64,000 nt of DNA from Luteimonas sp. MC1572 (GCF_016615815.1 NZ_CP067112.1:930001-994000); one strand, 5' to 3'; shown: positions 45,087 to 54,222, counted from the first letter of the stretch. Notes: generated by a model not told the origin, from the letters alone. Made by a program: numbers and translations.

Positions 45087-45754
45087 ATACGCAAACCGAG
45101 ACCCGCCCGCCGCCGATCCGGGTATGCCTGGTCGATGACCAGACCCTGGTCCGCCAGGGAATCCGCTCGCTGCTGGCGCTGGATGACGGCATCGAGGTGG
45201 TGGCCGAGGCCATCGATGGCCGCCATGCGGTCACGGTGATCCCCGAGTCGCGCCCGGACGTGGTGCTGATGGACATGCGCATGCCGATGATGTCCGGCCT
45301 GGAGGCCCTGCAGGCGCTGTCCGCGGCCGGGACGTTGCCGCCGACCATCATCCTGACCACCTTCGACGACGACCAGCTGGTGCTGGCCGGGCTGAAGGCC
45401 GGCGCCAAGGGCTACCTGCTCAAGGACGTGTCGCTGGAGCAGCTGGTGGGCGCCATCCGCACCGTGGCCGCGGGTGGCTCGCTGGTGCAGCCGGCGGTCA
45501 CCCAGCGGCTGCTGTCGGGGCTCGAGCACATGCGCAACGAGTTCGTCAGCCTCGATCGCCCGGACCCGCTGACCGACCGCGAGACCGAGATCCTGCGACT
45601 GATGGCCTCGGGCTTCTCCAACAAGGAAATCGCCAATTCGCTGGGCGTGGCGGAGGGCACCATCAAGAACCACGTCTCCAACATCCTCAGCAAGCTGGGC
45701 GTCCGCGACCGCACCCGCGCGGTGCTCAAGGCCTTCGAACTGCAGCTCGTCTGA
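45083..45754 (+). CDS. NarL/FixJ-family response regulator
   Basis: The protein has 223 residues. The receiver (about 14-130) has LVDDQTLVRQGI and phospho-Asp in VVLMDMRMPMMSG, with Lys in YLLKDVS. The LuxR-type helix-turn-helix (about 155-215) has LTDRETEILRLMASGFSNKEI followed by EGTIKNHVSNILSKLGV. It is the partner of the preceding kinase, with a four-base overlap. Its target genes are not identified; the downstream SRPBCC gene, 99 bases away, is a candidate. Confidence 0.95.
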   Translation: MNTQTETRPPPIRVCLVDDQTLVRQGIRSLLALDDGIEVVAEAIDGRHAVTVIPESRPDVVLMDMRMPMMSGLEALQALSAAGTLPPTIILTTFDDDQLVLAGLKAGAKGYLLKDVSLEQLVGAIRTVAAGGSLVQPAVTQRLLSGLEHMRNEFVSLDRPDPLTDRETEILRLMASGFSNKEIANSLGVAEGTIKNHVSNILSKLGVRDRTRAVLKAFELQLV

Positions 45755-45853
45755 CATTTGCCGCGCGGATCGCTCGCAGCCGCGCGGGCAATCTTGATAG
45801 GATTGGCGGTCTGCGCCCCGGCCCCGGCCGGTCCTGGTCCCGGAGAACCCTGT

Positions 45854-47005
45854 ATGACCCGTTTGCTCGAGCTCCTGATTTCCATCGCGATCGTCGCGGT
45901 GCTGTTCGTGATCGTCGGCGTGTTGCTGCCGTCAAGCCGCCACCTCTCCGAGAGCGTCGAGACCAATCGCAAGCTCTCGATCGTGTACGACACGCTCAAC
46001 AGCTTCCGTCGCTTCGACGACTGGCATCCCCTCGCACTGGGCAACGTCAAGCTCAACCGTTCGGGGCCCGATTCGGGCGTGGGCGCGCGGATCGACTACA
46101 AGTCGGAAGTCGCCAGCGGCAGCTGGGAAATCGTGGAGTCCGACGAGGACCAGCGGGTCGTCTACGCGATCCAGGACGAGAAGCGCGGCAATGACAAGCG
46201 CAGCGAGTTCAGCCTCAAGCCCACGGGCCGCAACAACCGCAACGTCGAGATCACCCAGACCTACGACGTGAAGTACGGCTGGGACCTGCTGGGCCGCTAC
46301 GCGGGCCTGTACGTCAGCCGCAACATCGGTGACAGCATCAAGCTGGGCCTCGGCCGGCTGAGCAACATGCTCGCTTCGGTGCCCAACATCGACTACCGCG
46401 CCGCGGATGTCCGCCTGAGCGGCCTCGAGTTCGTGGACGTCCCGGCCGAGCACCTGCTGGTGGTCAACGCCGGCGCGGTCGAGCGCAACAACGAGATCAT
46501 CAAGACCTCGATGAAGGCCAACGCCGAGTGGATCAAGCGCACCATGGACGCCAACGGCTTGGTCGCGGCCGGTCCGCTGCGCATCGTGAGCACCGAGTTC
46601 GCGCGCGACACCTACACCTTTGACGTGGTCCAGCCGGTGCGTCGCCGTGCCGCGGGCGCTGCGGCTTCCGCGCCGGCTGCTGCCGCCGACGCCGCGGCGG
46701 CCGACCAGGCTGCCGCCGCCGAGCCTGTCGAGGCCGCTCCCGCCGTCGCCGCGACCGAAGCCCTCGAAGGCCTGAACCTCATGGGCCCGGTGAGCTATGT
46801 GCACAGCGAAGCGACCCGCGTCGCCACCGGCGACTACGTCGGCTACATGGCGGAGCTGGACAACGTACGCAACGCCGTGCGCGCCTGGACCCTGACCCAG
46901 GGCGAGGAAGTCATCGGCCGCCCGTACGAGCTCTACAAGAACGGCATCGACCAGGCCTTCACCGCCGACGGCGAGTTCGAGGTGCGCTGGGTGCTCAAGC
47001 GCTGA
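45854..47005 (+). CDS. SRPBCC (polyketide cyclase-like) protein with membrane anchor
   Basis: The protein has 383 residues from ATG 45854. An N-terminal membrane helix (residues 5-27, LISIAIVAVLFVIVGVLL) anchors it. Residues 38-190 fit the START/SRPBCC ligand-binding fold (LSIVYDTLNSFRRFDDWHPL is the usual opening). The second part (195-260 and 300-383) resembles a GyrI-like effector domain, split by an Ala-rich low-complexity linker (about 260-300). It may bind a hydrophobic ligand at the inner membrane. TAGGAT at 45798-45803 is a possible -10 box. No biochemical role is known to me. Confidence 0.72.
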   Translation: MTRLLELLISIAIVAVLFVIVGVLLPSSRHLSESVETNRKLSIVYDTLNSFRRFDDWHPLALGNVKLNRSGPDSGVGARIDYKSEVASGSWEIVESDEDQRVVYAIQDEKRGNDKRSEFSLKPTGRNNRNVEITQTYDVKYGWDLLGRYAGLYVSRNIGDSIKLGLGRLSNMLASVPNIDYRAADVRLSGLEFVDVPAEHLLVVNAGAVERNNEIIKTSMKANAEWIKRTMDANGLVAAGPLRIVSTEFARDTYTFDVVQPVRRRAAGAAASAPAAAADAAAADQAAAAEPVEAAPAVAATEALEGLNLMGPVSYVHSEATRVATGDYVGYMAELDNVRNAVRAWTLTQGEEVIGRPYELYKNGIDQAFTADGEFEVRWVLKR

Positions 47006-47024
47006 CGCACGGACGAACGTTCCA

Positions 47025-47414
47025 GTGAATGGTCTTGCCGCGCGCCGCATCCCAGGATGCGGCGCGTTGCGTTTGGGGCGGGCACTCGCGGCCAGTGGCG
47101 CGGTCCTCGCGTCGGCGTCCGTGGCGCTGGCCGCATACGCCTCGCACGTCGCCGCCGCGGAAGAGGGATCGCGGCTGATGCTCGCCGCGGTGTTCGCGTT
47201 CGGCCACGGGCTTGCACTGGCCGCACTGGCGCCACGCACGCCCGGTCGCCTGGCGCTGGCCGCGCTGTGCATGCTGCTGTCCGGCGTGCTGCTGTTCTCG
47301 GGTTCGCTGGCCGGCGCGCACTTTTACGGCCTGCCCACGCGCCTCGCGCCCTTCGGTGGCGTGCTGATGATGGCCGGCTGGCTGCTGCACGCCACCGCGG
47401 CGCTGCGGGACTGA
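47025..47414 (+). CDS. DUF423 family small membrane protein
   Basis: The protein has 129 residues. It has four likely membrane helices: LGRALAASGAVLASASVALAAYASH, MLAAVFAFGHGLALAAL, LALAALCMLLSGVLLFSGSL and APFGGVLMMAGWLLHATAAL. The family pattern includes an early AxGAHxL-like segment (here AAYASHV) and FSGSLAG near the end. DUF423 proteins (YgdD type) are of unknown function. It starts 19 bases after the SRPBCC stop, so a shared transcript is likely. Confidence 0.82.
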   Translation: MNGLAARRIPGCGALRLGRALAASGAVLASASVALAAYASHVAAAEEGSRLMLAAVFAFGHGLALAALAPRTPGRLALAALCMLLSGVLLFSGSLAGAHFYGLPTRLAPFGGVLMMAGWLLHATAALRD

Positions 47415-47418
47415 GCGC

Positions 47419-48093
47419 GTGGCCCGACACGCCCGCGGCTACGACACCGCCGAGGCCGAGGCCTGGCTGTCGCGCCGCGACCGCAAGCTGGGCACCTGGA
47501 TCCGCCGCCTGGGTCCGATCGAGCCCGATGCGCGCTGGCGCAAGTCCTTCGATCCGGTCGACGCGCTGGCGCGCGCCATCCTCTACCAGCAGCTGAGCGG
47601 CAAGGCCGCGGCGACGATCGTCGGCCGCGTCGAAGCTGCTATCGGCAGTACCCGTTTCCATTGCGACACGCTGGCGTGCATCGATGACGCCGCACTGCGC
47701 GCGTGCGGGGTGTCCGGCAACAAGGCGCGTGCGCTGCGCGACCTCGCCGAACGCGAATCACGCGGCGAGATCCCCGACCTGCGGCGGATGTCCACCCTCG
47801 ACGCCGACGGCATCGTGGCGGCGCTGGTGCCGATCCGCGGCATCGGGCGCTGGACAGTGGAGATGATGCTGATGTTCCGCCTCGGCCGCCCCGACGTGCT
47901 CCCCGTCGACGACCTCGGCATCCGCAAGGGCGCGCAGCTCCTCGACCGCGCGGACGCGATGCCGACGCCGCGCGAGCTGGCCGCGCGTGGCGAGCGCTGG
48001 GGCCCGTTCCGCACCCACGCCGGCATGTACCTGTGGCGCATCGCGGATTCCGCCGCCAAGGCCTCGGCTCCGGTGAAGCGGTCCCAGGAATGA
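47419..48093 (+). CDS. AlkA-like DNA-3-methyladenine glycosylase
   Basis: The protein has 224 residues from a GTG four bases after the DUF423 stop. It is an HhH-GPD glycosylase: an opening LARAILYQQLSGKAAATI (family helix), the helix-hairpin-helix LVPIRGIGRWTVEMMLM, and the catalytic Asp in VLPVDDLGIRKG. It lacks the first domain of E. coli AlkA and is thus of the shorter AlkA/MAG type. It removes 3-methyladenine and similar alkylated bases from DNA. It is coupled by overlap to a small unknown gene. Confidence 0.9.
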   Translation: MARHARGYDTAEAEAWLSRRDRKLGTWIRRLGPIEPDARWRKSFDPVDALARAILYQQLSGKAAATIVGRVEAAIGSTRFHCDTLACIDDAALRACGVSGNKARALRDLAERESRGEIPDLRRMSTLDADGIVAALVPIRGIGRWTVEMMLMFRLGRPDVLPVDDLGIRKGAQLLDRADAMPTPRELAARGERWGPFRTHAGMYLWRIADSAAKASAPVKRSQE

Positions 48094-48392
48094 TTCCGAT
48101 ACTCGAGTTCGATACGCCGACCTTCCACCCCGGGCGCAACACGACGATCCGCCGCGGCGACCGCTGGCATTCGGTTCCGGAAGCCCGGCTTCGCCTGCGC
48201 GACGGCAGCCTCTCCCCGCCGATGCCGCTTGAGACGGCGCTGAAGAAATTCTCGGCGCTGTCGGAGAGCGACCTCCGGTTCGAGCATGATCCGAAGTGCC
48301 GGACCCTCGAAGGGCTCCTGCATGAAATGCAGCGCATCTATCCGGGCTTCGACCCCGAAGAAGACATCACCGTCTGCCATTTCAACTTCTGA
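48090..48392 (+). CDS. Small hypothetical protein coupled to the glycosylase
   Basis: The protein has 100 residues, ATG overlapping the glycosylase stop (ATGA). The sequence (FDTPTFHPGRNTTIRRGDRWH, MPLETALKKFSALSESDL, PGFDPEEDITVCHFNF) is even in composition, with good coding character, and seems a real, compact, mainly beta or alpha-beta protein. I do not recognise the family; the ending HFNF and the HxxxxR patterns are not diagnostic. Coupling to a DNA-repair gene is the only functional hint. Confidence 0.65.
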   Translation: MIPILEFDTPTFHPGRNTTIRRGDRWHSVPEARLRLRDGSLSPPMPLETALKKFSALSESDLRFEHDPKCRTLEGLLHEMQRIYPGFDPEEDITVCHFNF

Positions 48393-48404
48393 CCGGAAAC
48401 AGAA

Positions 48405-48424
48405 CGGCCGCCCGGAGGCGGCCG
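48405..48424 (-). terminator. Terminator for the outer-membrane protein gene
   Basis: CGGCCGCC-CGGA-GGCGGCCG or its complement forms an eight-base stem. On the minus strand it is followed by TTCTGTTTCCGG, a T-rich stretch, 24 bases after the barrel gene's stop. It may also halt the plus-strand glycosylase transcript, though no T-run lies on that side. Confidence 0.7.
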
Positions 48425-48447
48425 CGTGCTGGACCCGATGGGCAGGC

Positions 48448-49005
48448 TCAGAAACGGAATTCACCGCCGACGGCAATCGTGTCCACGTCCACGTCCACGC
48501 CCTCGAAATCGGCCTGGCGGCGATCCCAGTTGAGCGACACGCCCCAGCGGCGGTTGAAGTCGTAGCCCACGCTGGCGCCGAAATACGGCTTGGTGGAATG
48601 CGCGTCGTCCACCACGTCCCAGTCGTCCTCGCGCACCTGCGCGGTCAGGCGCGCCATGCCGACGCGGCCGCCGACGAAGAAGCCGTGCCCGTCGGCACCG
48701 AAGTTGCGCTTCGCAGCCACGCCGATGCCGATCGACACGAGATCGATGTCGGTGTCGTTGCCGAGGTACTCGGTGTACAGCGTGCCGATATGGCCTTCGA
48801 CCGCGAAGTGCCGGTTGAACCAGTAGCCGCCGCCGAACGTGGCCGACGTGTCGGTTTCGCTCTCCGAAAAGCCGGCGTAGTCGAGTTCGACATCGCTCTG
48901 GCCCACTTCTGCGCGGATGAACCCGGCGCCGCCGTCGACCGCCATGGCGGCAGGAGAAATGACAGCCAGCGCCAGCGCGGAGGCCAGGATGAGGTGCTTC
49001 TTCAT
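48448..49005 (-). CDS. Outer-membrane beta-barrel protein
   Basis: The protein has 185 residues from ATG 49005 with AGGGAAC upstream. A signal peptide (MKKHLILASALALAVISPAAMA) is cleaved after residue 22. The remainder shows alternating strands (GGGYWFNRHFAVEGHIG, GFFVGGRVGMARLTAQV, KPYFGASVGYDFNRRWGVSL) and ends with the aromatic GGEFRF, the typical eight-stranded barrel of OmpA/OmpX-like proteins. Function is unspecified. It is monocistronic, with a sigma-70-like promoter (49054-49082) and a terminator at 48405-48424. Confidence 0.85.
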   Translation of the reverse strand: MKKHLILASALALAVISPAAMAVDGGAGFIRAEVGQSDVELDYAGFSESETDTSATFGGGYWFNRHFAVEGHIGTLYTEYLGNDTDIDLVSIGIGVAAKRNFGADGHGFFVGGRVGMARLTAQVREDDWDVVDDAHSTKPYFGASVGYDFNRRWGVSLNWDRRQADFEGVDVDVDTIAVGGEFRF

Positions 49006-49053
49006 GTTGATCCGTGTTCCCTGAAAGTAGGTCGCCCGTTCGTGGGCGCGCGC

Positions 49054-49082
49054 ATCATGCGCATGCGCGCTTGCCACGTCAA
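49054..49082 (-). promoter_or_regulatory. Sigma-70-like promoter of the outer-membrane protein gene
   Basis: On the minus strand TTGACG (49082-49077) and CATGAT (49059-49054) are separated by 17 bases, a five-of-six and a four-of-six match. Transcription would start near 49047, leaving about 42 bases before the ATG. The region also contains an eight-base stem (49048-49055 with 49063-49070) that overlaps the -10 box and may affect the promoter or end the mfd transcript. Confidence 0.5.
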
Positions 49083-49114
49083 TCCGAGTGGATGCGTGCG
49101 CGCTGGGCGCGCGG

Positions 49115-52100
49115 TCATCCTCCGGGCGCAAGCACCGCCAGCAACCCGCGCGCCGCCTTGATGCGCTCTTCCGCCGTCGGCAATTCCAGGGTGATGCGCA
49201 GCTTGTCGGGGCCGTCCATCCGGTAGGCCTTTGGCTGGCCCTGCACCATGCGGATCACCGCCATCGGATCGACCGACGGCTTCTCGGTGAACTGCACGCG
49301 GCCGCCGCTCGCACCCAGATCGATCTTGCGGATGCCGAGCGCCGTCGCCGCAAGCTTCAGCTCCGCGACCGCGAACAGGTGCTTGGCCGGATCCGGCAGC
49401 AGCCCGAAACGGTCGATCATCTCCACCTGCAGCTCGCGCAGGTCATCGACCGAGCGCGCCGAACTCACGCGCTTGTACAGCGTCAGCCGCGTATGCACGT
49501 CGGGCAGGTAGTCGTCGGGAATCAGCGAAGGCAGGTGCAGCTCGACCTCGGAGCCGCGCGCCGCGGTGCCGTCGACATCGGGCAGCTCGCCGCGCTTGAT
49601 CGAGCGCACCGCGCGCTCCAGAAGCTCCGTGTACAGGCTGAAGCCGACCTCGGCCATCTGCCCGCTCTGGTCTTCGCCGAGCAGCTCGCCGGCGCCGCGG
49701 ATCTCCAGGTCGTGCGTGGCCAGGGTGAAGCCCGCGCCCAGCTCGTCCATCGACGCGATGGCCTCCAGGCGCTTCTTTGCATCCGCGCTGATCGAACGCT
49801 TGTCCGGCACCACCAGGTAGGCATACGAGCGGTGGTGTGAACGGCCGACGCGGCCGCGCAGCTGGTGCAGCTGCGCCAGGCCGAAGCGGTCTGCGCGGTT
49901 GATGATGATGGTGTTGGCATTGGGGATGTCGATGCCGGACTCGATGATGGTCGAGCACAGCAGCACGTTGGTGCGCTGCTTGTGGAAGTCCAGCATCACC
50001 CGCTCCAGCTCGCGCTCGGGCATCTGGCCGTGGGCGATGCCGATGCGCGCGTCCGGCACGAGCTCCTGCAGCTCGCGCTCCATGCGCCCGATCGACTCCA
50101 CGTCGTTGTGCAGGAAGTACAGCTGGCCGCCGCGCGCGAGTTCGCGCTGGAACGCCTCGCGCAGCTGCTGGTCGTCCCAGGGCACGACGAAGGTCTGCAC
50201 CGCCAGGCGGTGCGCGGGCGGGGTGGCGATGATCGACAGGTCGCGCAGCCCGGCCATGGCCATGTTGAGCGTGCGCGGGATCGGCGTGGCGGTGAGCGTG
50301 AGCAGGTGCACGTTGGCGCGCATCGCTTTCAGCGCCTCCTTCTGGCGCACGCCGAAACGCTGCTCCTCGTCGACGATCACCAGCCCCAGGTCCTTGAAGG
50401 CGACGTCCTTCTGCAGCAGGCGGTGGGTGCCGATGATGACGTCGATGCCGCCCTCGGCGACCTTCTCCAGCTCGACCTTGATCTCCTTGGCGGTCTTGAA
50501 GCGCGACAGCACCTCCACGCGCAGCGGCCAGTCGGCGAAGCGGTCGCGGAAGTTGCGGTAGTGCTGCTCGGCCAGCAGCGTGGTCGGCACCAGCACCGCG
50601 ACCTGCTTGCCGCCGGCCGCGGCCGCGAACGCCGCGCGCACCGCGACCTCGGTCTTGCCGAAGCCGACGTCGCCGCAGACCACGCGGTCCATCGGCTGCG
50701 CCGACTGCAGGTCGCGCAGCACGGCCTCGATCGACGCGTGCTGGTCGGGGGTCTCCTCGAACGGGAAGCTCGCCGCGAACGGCTCGTACATCGCGCGGTC
50801 GAGGTCGATCGCCAGGCCCACGCGCGCCTGGCGCCGGGCCTGGATCTCCAGCAGTTCGGCGGCGACGTCGCGGACCTTCTCGGCGGCCTTGCGCTTGGCC
50901 TTGGTCCACTGCTCGCCGCCCAGCGAATGCAGCGGCGCGGTTTCCGGCGAGGCGCCGGAGTAGCGGCTGATCAGGTGCAGCTGCGCGACCGGCACGTACA
51001 GGCGGTCGCCCTTGGCGTATTCGATCTCGACGTACTCGGCGGCGATGCCGCCCGCGTGCAAGGTCACCAGGCCGCGGTAGCGGCCGACGCCGTGGTCCTC
51101 GTGGACGATCGGCGCGCCTTCCGTGAGTTCGCCGAGGTCGCGGATGATCGCTTCGGGCTCGCGCCCGGCGCGCTTGCGGCGCCGCGGCTGCGCGGCGCGC
51201 TCGGGGAACAGCTGGCGCTCCGTGAGGACGGTGACCGGCGTGCCGCCGGCCACGGGGCCGTCAAGCGCGAAGCCGTCATCGAACGGCGCCACCGCGATCG
51301 CGAACGCCGGGCCGCCCGCGGCCAGGAACTCGCCGAAGCCGGCCACGACCTTCGGTTTCAGGTCGGCGGCGTCGAGCACTTCCAGCAGCGCCTCGCGGCG
51401 GCCGGCGGTATCGGCGGCCACCAGCACGCGACCCGGATAGCTGCCGAGGAACGCCTTCAGCTCCGACGCCGGCTGCTCGTGGCGTCCGGACAGCGGCAGC
51501 TCCGGCGCGGGCTGGTCGCCGAGCGGCGCGGCCTCGGCGGCGCGCGCATGGCCGGCACCGGCCACGTCGACGCGTTCGCGGGCGTTGAAGCGCGCGCGCA
51601 GGTCGTCGGGCGGCAGCCACAGCGTGTCGGGCGACAGCACCGGGTGCTCGATGTCGTGGCGACGCTGCTCATAGCGCTCGCCCACCTGCGCCCAGAAATG
51701 ATCGGCCGCCGCCGATGCGCCGTCGTCGACCAGCGGCAGCGCCTTGTCGCCGATGTAGTCGAACAGCGTGGCGGTGGCGGCCTCGTCGAAGAACAGCGGC
51801 AGGTAGTACTCGATGCCGGCCGGCGCCAGCCCGGCCTTCAGGTCCTGGAACAGCGCGCTGCGCCGGGTGTCGATGTCGAAGCGCTCGCGCAGCGCGGCCA
51901 TCGCGCGCGTGGTCGCGGCCTCGTCCAGCGGCACTTCGCGGCCGGGCATCAGCTGCACCGCGTCGACCTTGTCCAGCGAGCGCTGGCTCTCGGGATCGAA
52001 GGCGCGGATGGTGTCGATGTCCTCGTCGAACAGCTCGATGCGGAACGGTGCGGCGGCGCCCATCGGATATACGTCGAGCAGGCCGCCGCGCACCGCGAAG

Positions 52101-52627
52101 TCGCCGGGGTCGAACACCTGCGGCACGTTGCGGTAGCCGGCCGCCTGCAGGCGGTGCTTTTCGGCGTCGAGGTCGAGGCGCTGGCCGACGCGCAGGTCGA
52201 AACTGTTGCCGACCACGTACGACAGCGGCGGCAGGCGCTGCATCAGCGTCTGCACCGGCACCACCACGATGCCGCGCGCCAGCGTCGGCAGCCGGCGCAT
52301 GGTCGCCAGGCGCTGGGAAATGATGTCCGGGTGCGGGCTGAAGCGGTCGTAGGGCAGGGTTTCCCAGTCCGGGAACGCCAGCACCGGCAGCCCCTCGTCG
52401 CCAGCCAGCAGGGTGTGCAGGTCGGCCTCCAGCTGGGTCGCCGCGTGGTTGTCGCGGGCCACGGCGAGCAGCACACCGCCATGGGCACGCGCGGCGCCGG
52501 CCACGAACCAGGCCAGCGCGGAGCGCGACGCCGGCGCGCGCCACCAGGCGCGCGGTCGGCCGGGGCCGGGCAGCGGCGGGACGGGAAGAAGGGGGAGGAG
52601 GGAGCTGGGCTGGGGCTTGTCGGTCAT
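49115..52627 (-). CDS. mfd: Transcription-repair coupling factor
   Basis: The protein has 1170 residues from ATG 52627 (MTDKPQPSS); an in-frame GTG at 52633 is an alternative. It removes stalled RNA polymerase from DNA and recruits UvrA. The UvrB-like front domains (about 15-340) include FPDWETLPYDRFSPH. An RNA-polymerase-interacting region follows (about 490-570, LTEGAPIVHEDHGVGRYRG). The SF2 helicase motor (about 600-960) has Walker A GDVGFGKTEVAVRAAF, DEEQ in VDEEQRFGV and the motif GRVGRSHHRSYAY. The end is the TRCF C-terminal domain. Length is normal. It stands downstream of a GNAT gene in the same orientation. Confidence 0.97.
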   Translation of the reverse strand: MTDKPQPSSLLPLLPVPPLPGPGRPRAWWRAPASRSALAWFVAGAARAHGGVLLAVARDNHAATQLEADLHTLLAGDEGLPVLAFPDWETLPYDRFSPHPDIISQRLATMRRLPTLARGIVVVPVQTLMQRLPPLSYVVGNSFDLRVGQRLDLDAEKHRLQAAGYRNVPQVFDPGDFAVRGGLLDVYPMGAAAPFRIELFDEDIDTIRAFDPESQRSLDKVDAVQLMPGREVPLDEAATTRAMAALRERFDIDTRRSALFQDLKAGLAPAGIEYYLPLFFDEAATATLFDYIGDKALPLVDDGASAAADHFWAQVGERYEQRRHDIEHPVLSPDTLWLPPDDLRARFNARERVDVAGAGHARAAEAAPLGDQPAPELPLSGRHEQPASELKAFLGSYPGRVLVAADTAGRREALLEVLDAADLKPKVVAGFGEFLAAGGPAFAIAVAPFDDGFALDGPVAGGTPVTVLTERQLFPERAAQPRRRKRAGREPEAIIRDLGELTEGAPIVHEDHGVGRYRGLVTLHAGGIAAEYVEIEYAKGDRLYVPVAQLHLISRYSGASPETAPLHSLGGEQWTKAKRKAAEKVRDVAAELLEIQARRQARVGLAIDLDRAMYEPFAASFPFEETPDQHASIEAVLRDLQSAQPMDRVVCGDVGFGKTEVAVRAAFAAAAGGKQVAVLVPTTLLAEQHYRNFRDRFADWPLRVEVLSRFKTAKEIKVELEKVAEGGIDVIIGTHRLLQKDVAFKDLGLVIVDEEQRFGVRQKEALKAMRANVHLLTLTATPIPRTLNMAMAGLRDLSIIATPPAHRLAVQTFVVPWDDQQLREAFQRELARGGQLYFLHNDVESIGRMERELQELVPDARIGIAHGQMPERELERVMLDFHKQRTNVLLCSTIIESGIDIPNANTIIINRADRFGLAQLHQLRGRVGRSHHRSYAYLVVPDKRSISADAKKRLEAIASMDELGAGFTLATHDLEIRGAGELLGEDQSGQMAEVGFSLYTELLERAVRSIKRGELPDVDGTAARGSEVELHLPSLIPDDYLPDVHTRLTLYKRVSSARSVDDLRELQVEMIDRFGLLPDPAKHLFAVAELKLAATALGIRKIDLGASGGRVQFTEKPSVDPMAVIRMVQGQPKAYRMDGPDKLRITLELPTAEERIKAARGLLAVLAPGG

Positions 52628-52653
52628 CGGCACTTCAGAACAACGACAGCGCC

Positions 52654-52672
52654 GGAGCGGTCGATCCGCTCC
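52654..52672 (-). terminator. Weak hairpin between the GNAT gene and mfd
   Basis: GGAGCGG and CCGCTCC flank a five-base loop. On the minus strand the sequence after the stem is fairly T-rich (TGTCGTTGTTCT). It might be an attenuator or terminator in front of mfd. Confidence 0.3.
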
Positions 52673-52690
52673 AGCGCAAGGCCGACCAGT

Positions 52691-53302
52691 TTACCCGCGG
52701 TCGGCGGCTCCGCCCTCGCCGGGTCCAGCCTCGGCGGGCGCGGCAGCCGCGCCGTTGGTGGCGGGCGGCGTGAGATCCAGCACCGCCTGCACCAGCCCGT
52801 CGGTCTTGCCGGGGGTGCGGCTGAAGCCCATGGAGTCGAGCAGGGCCAGCATCGGTGCGTTGTCCTCGCGCACTTCGCCGTACACGCTGTCGAGCTTCTT
52901 GCCGCGCGCCCAGCGCACCACGCGTCGCATCAGGTGGCGGCCCAGGCCCATGCCGGCCACGTAACTGCTGACCAGCACGGTGAACGCCGCATCGCGCGTG
53001 CCCGGCACCACCGCCACCCGGGCCACGCCACCGATCAATGCCTCGCCCGGGGGCAATGGCTCGGACACCACCAGCGCGAACTCGCTGCGGGTGTCGGGGT
53101 GGGTCATCCGGTGGGCGAGTTCGGGCGTCATCTCCGGCACGTCGTCGAGGAAGCGCTGGCGGACTTCTTCCGGCTGCAGCAGCTCGAAGCCGGCGCGCAG
53201 CGCGGGTGCGTCGTCGGGCCGGATGGGCCGGATGACGATGTTGCGGCCGTTGGCGAGGCGGACTTCCTCGTGCCAGGGCGGGAGACGGTTGCGAGCGACC
53301 AT
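52691..53302 (-). CDS. GNAT-family N-acetyltransferase
   Basis: The protein has 203 residues. It follows the GNAT pattern: NIVIRPIRPDDAPALRAGFE at the start, then FLDDVPEMTPELAH, a central strand with AFTVLVSSYVAGMGLGRHLM (the acetyl-CoA pyrophosphate loop, GMGLGRHL) and a late DNAPMLALLDSMGF helix. Single-domain proteins with this pattern resemble the acetyltransferase part of protein-acetylating enzymes such as Pat/YfiQ, but the large N-terminal domain is missing. The tail from about residue 180 is a Gly/Ala-rich low-complexity region. The substrate is unknown. Confidence 0.85.
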   Translation of the reverse strand: MVARNRLPPWHEEVRLANGRNIVIRPIRPDDAPALRAGFELLQPEEVRQRFLDDVPEMTPELAHRMTHPDTRSEFALVVSEPLPPGEALIGGVARVAVVPGTRDAAFTVLVSSYVAGMGLGRHLMRRVVRWARGKKLDSVYGEVREDNAPMLALLDSMGFSRTPGKTDGLVQAVLDLTPPATNGAAAAPAEAGPGEGGAADRG

Positions 53303-53364
53303 GGGCGGATGCTCGCACGGTCGAAGTGAAGCCCTTTTTTACATGGCCGGCGGCGGCCGGCCGA

Positions 53365-54222
53365 TCACTCCGGGCCGCGCAGCCACTGCACGCGCGACGA
53401 GGCACCCTTGCCGCCGATCGCACCGGCCAGCGCGGCCAGCGCGGGGGTCAGGGCGGCGTCGAACTTCCAGGGGGCATTGACCACCACCAGGCCGCTGCCG
53501 TTCATGCGCAGCGGCGAGTCGTCGGGCCGCACCAGCAGCTCGGACACCAGCACCGACTTGGCCGGCAGGTCCGCCGCGCGACGTTGGAACGGCCCCAGGG
53601 TGCGGCGCAGCTTGATCGGATACCACAGCGCGAAGACCCCCTGCGGGAACCGCCGCAGGCCTTCGCGGATCGCGGCCAGCGCGTCGTCGAACTCGGCCAG
53701 CTGGGTTTCGTAGGGCGGGTCGATCAGCACCAGGCCGCGGCCGATGCGCGCGTCGCCGTCGCGCGGCGGCAGCAGCGAGCGCATCGCCGCATAGCCGTCG
53801 GTGGGCAGCACGCGCACGCGACGGTCGTGCTCGAAGCCTTCCGCCAGCACCGTGGACTCGGCCGGCTGGATCTCGCAGCAGGCGATGCGGTCCTGCTCGC
53901 GCAGGGCGTGCGCCAGCAGCCAGGGCGACCCGGGGTAGGCATCGCTGCCGTGCGCCTTGCGGCAGGCGCGCACCGCGGCCAGGTAGCGCGTGACCGCGGG
54001 TACGCGCGGATCCTCGGCCAGCAGGCGCTCGATGCCTTCGTCGGCCTCGCCGGTGCGCAGCGCGGCGTCGGCGCGCAGCCGGTAGCGACCGCGGCCGGCG
54101 TGGGTGTCCAGCGCGAACAGCGGCGCCGGCTTGGCGGTGAGGGCGTCGCACAGCGCCAGCAGGACGACGTGCTTGAGCACGTCCGCGTGGTTGCCGGCAT
54201 GGAAGGCGTGGCGGTAGTTCAT
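53365..54222 (-). CDS. rlmJ: 23S rRNA (adenine-2030-N6)-methyltransferase RlmJ
   Basis: The protein has 285 residues. RlmJ methylates A2030 in 23S rRNA. Family marks are the opening MNYRHAFHAGNHADVLKHVV, the SAM-site region FALDTHAGRGRYRL, and the catalytic DPPY motif in GLVLIDPPYETQLAEFDDAL. The later WYPIKLRRTL and NAPWKFDAAL segments are also typical. Length matches. No ribosome site precedes ATG 54222. It is divergent from creB, 51 bases away. Confidence 0.96.
   Translation of the reverse strand: MNYRHAFHAGNHADVLKHVVLLALCDALTAKPAPLFALDTHAGRGRYRLRADAALRTGEADEGIERLLAEDPRVPAVTRYLAAVRACRKAHGSDAYPGSPWLLAHALREQDRIACCEIQPAESTVLAEGFEHDRRVRVLPTDGYAAMRSLLPPRDGDARIGRGLVLIDPPYETQLAEFDDALAAIREGLRRFPQGVFALWYPIKLRRTLGPFQRRAADLPAKSVLVSELLVRPDDSPLRMNGSGLVVVNAPWKFDAALTPALAALAGAIGGKGASSRVQWLRGPE

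Noticed and set aside
53345..53362. Inverted repeat GGCCGGC/GCCGGCC between rlmJ and the GNAT gene
   Set aside because: On the minus strand it is followed by an A-run, not a T-run, so it does not fit a terminator for rlmJ; in this GC-rich DNA such a stem may be chance.
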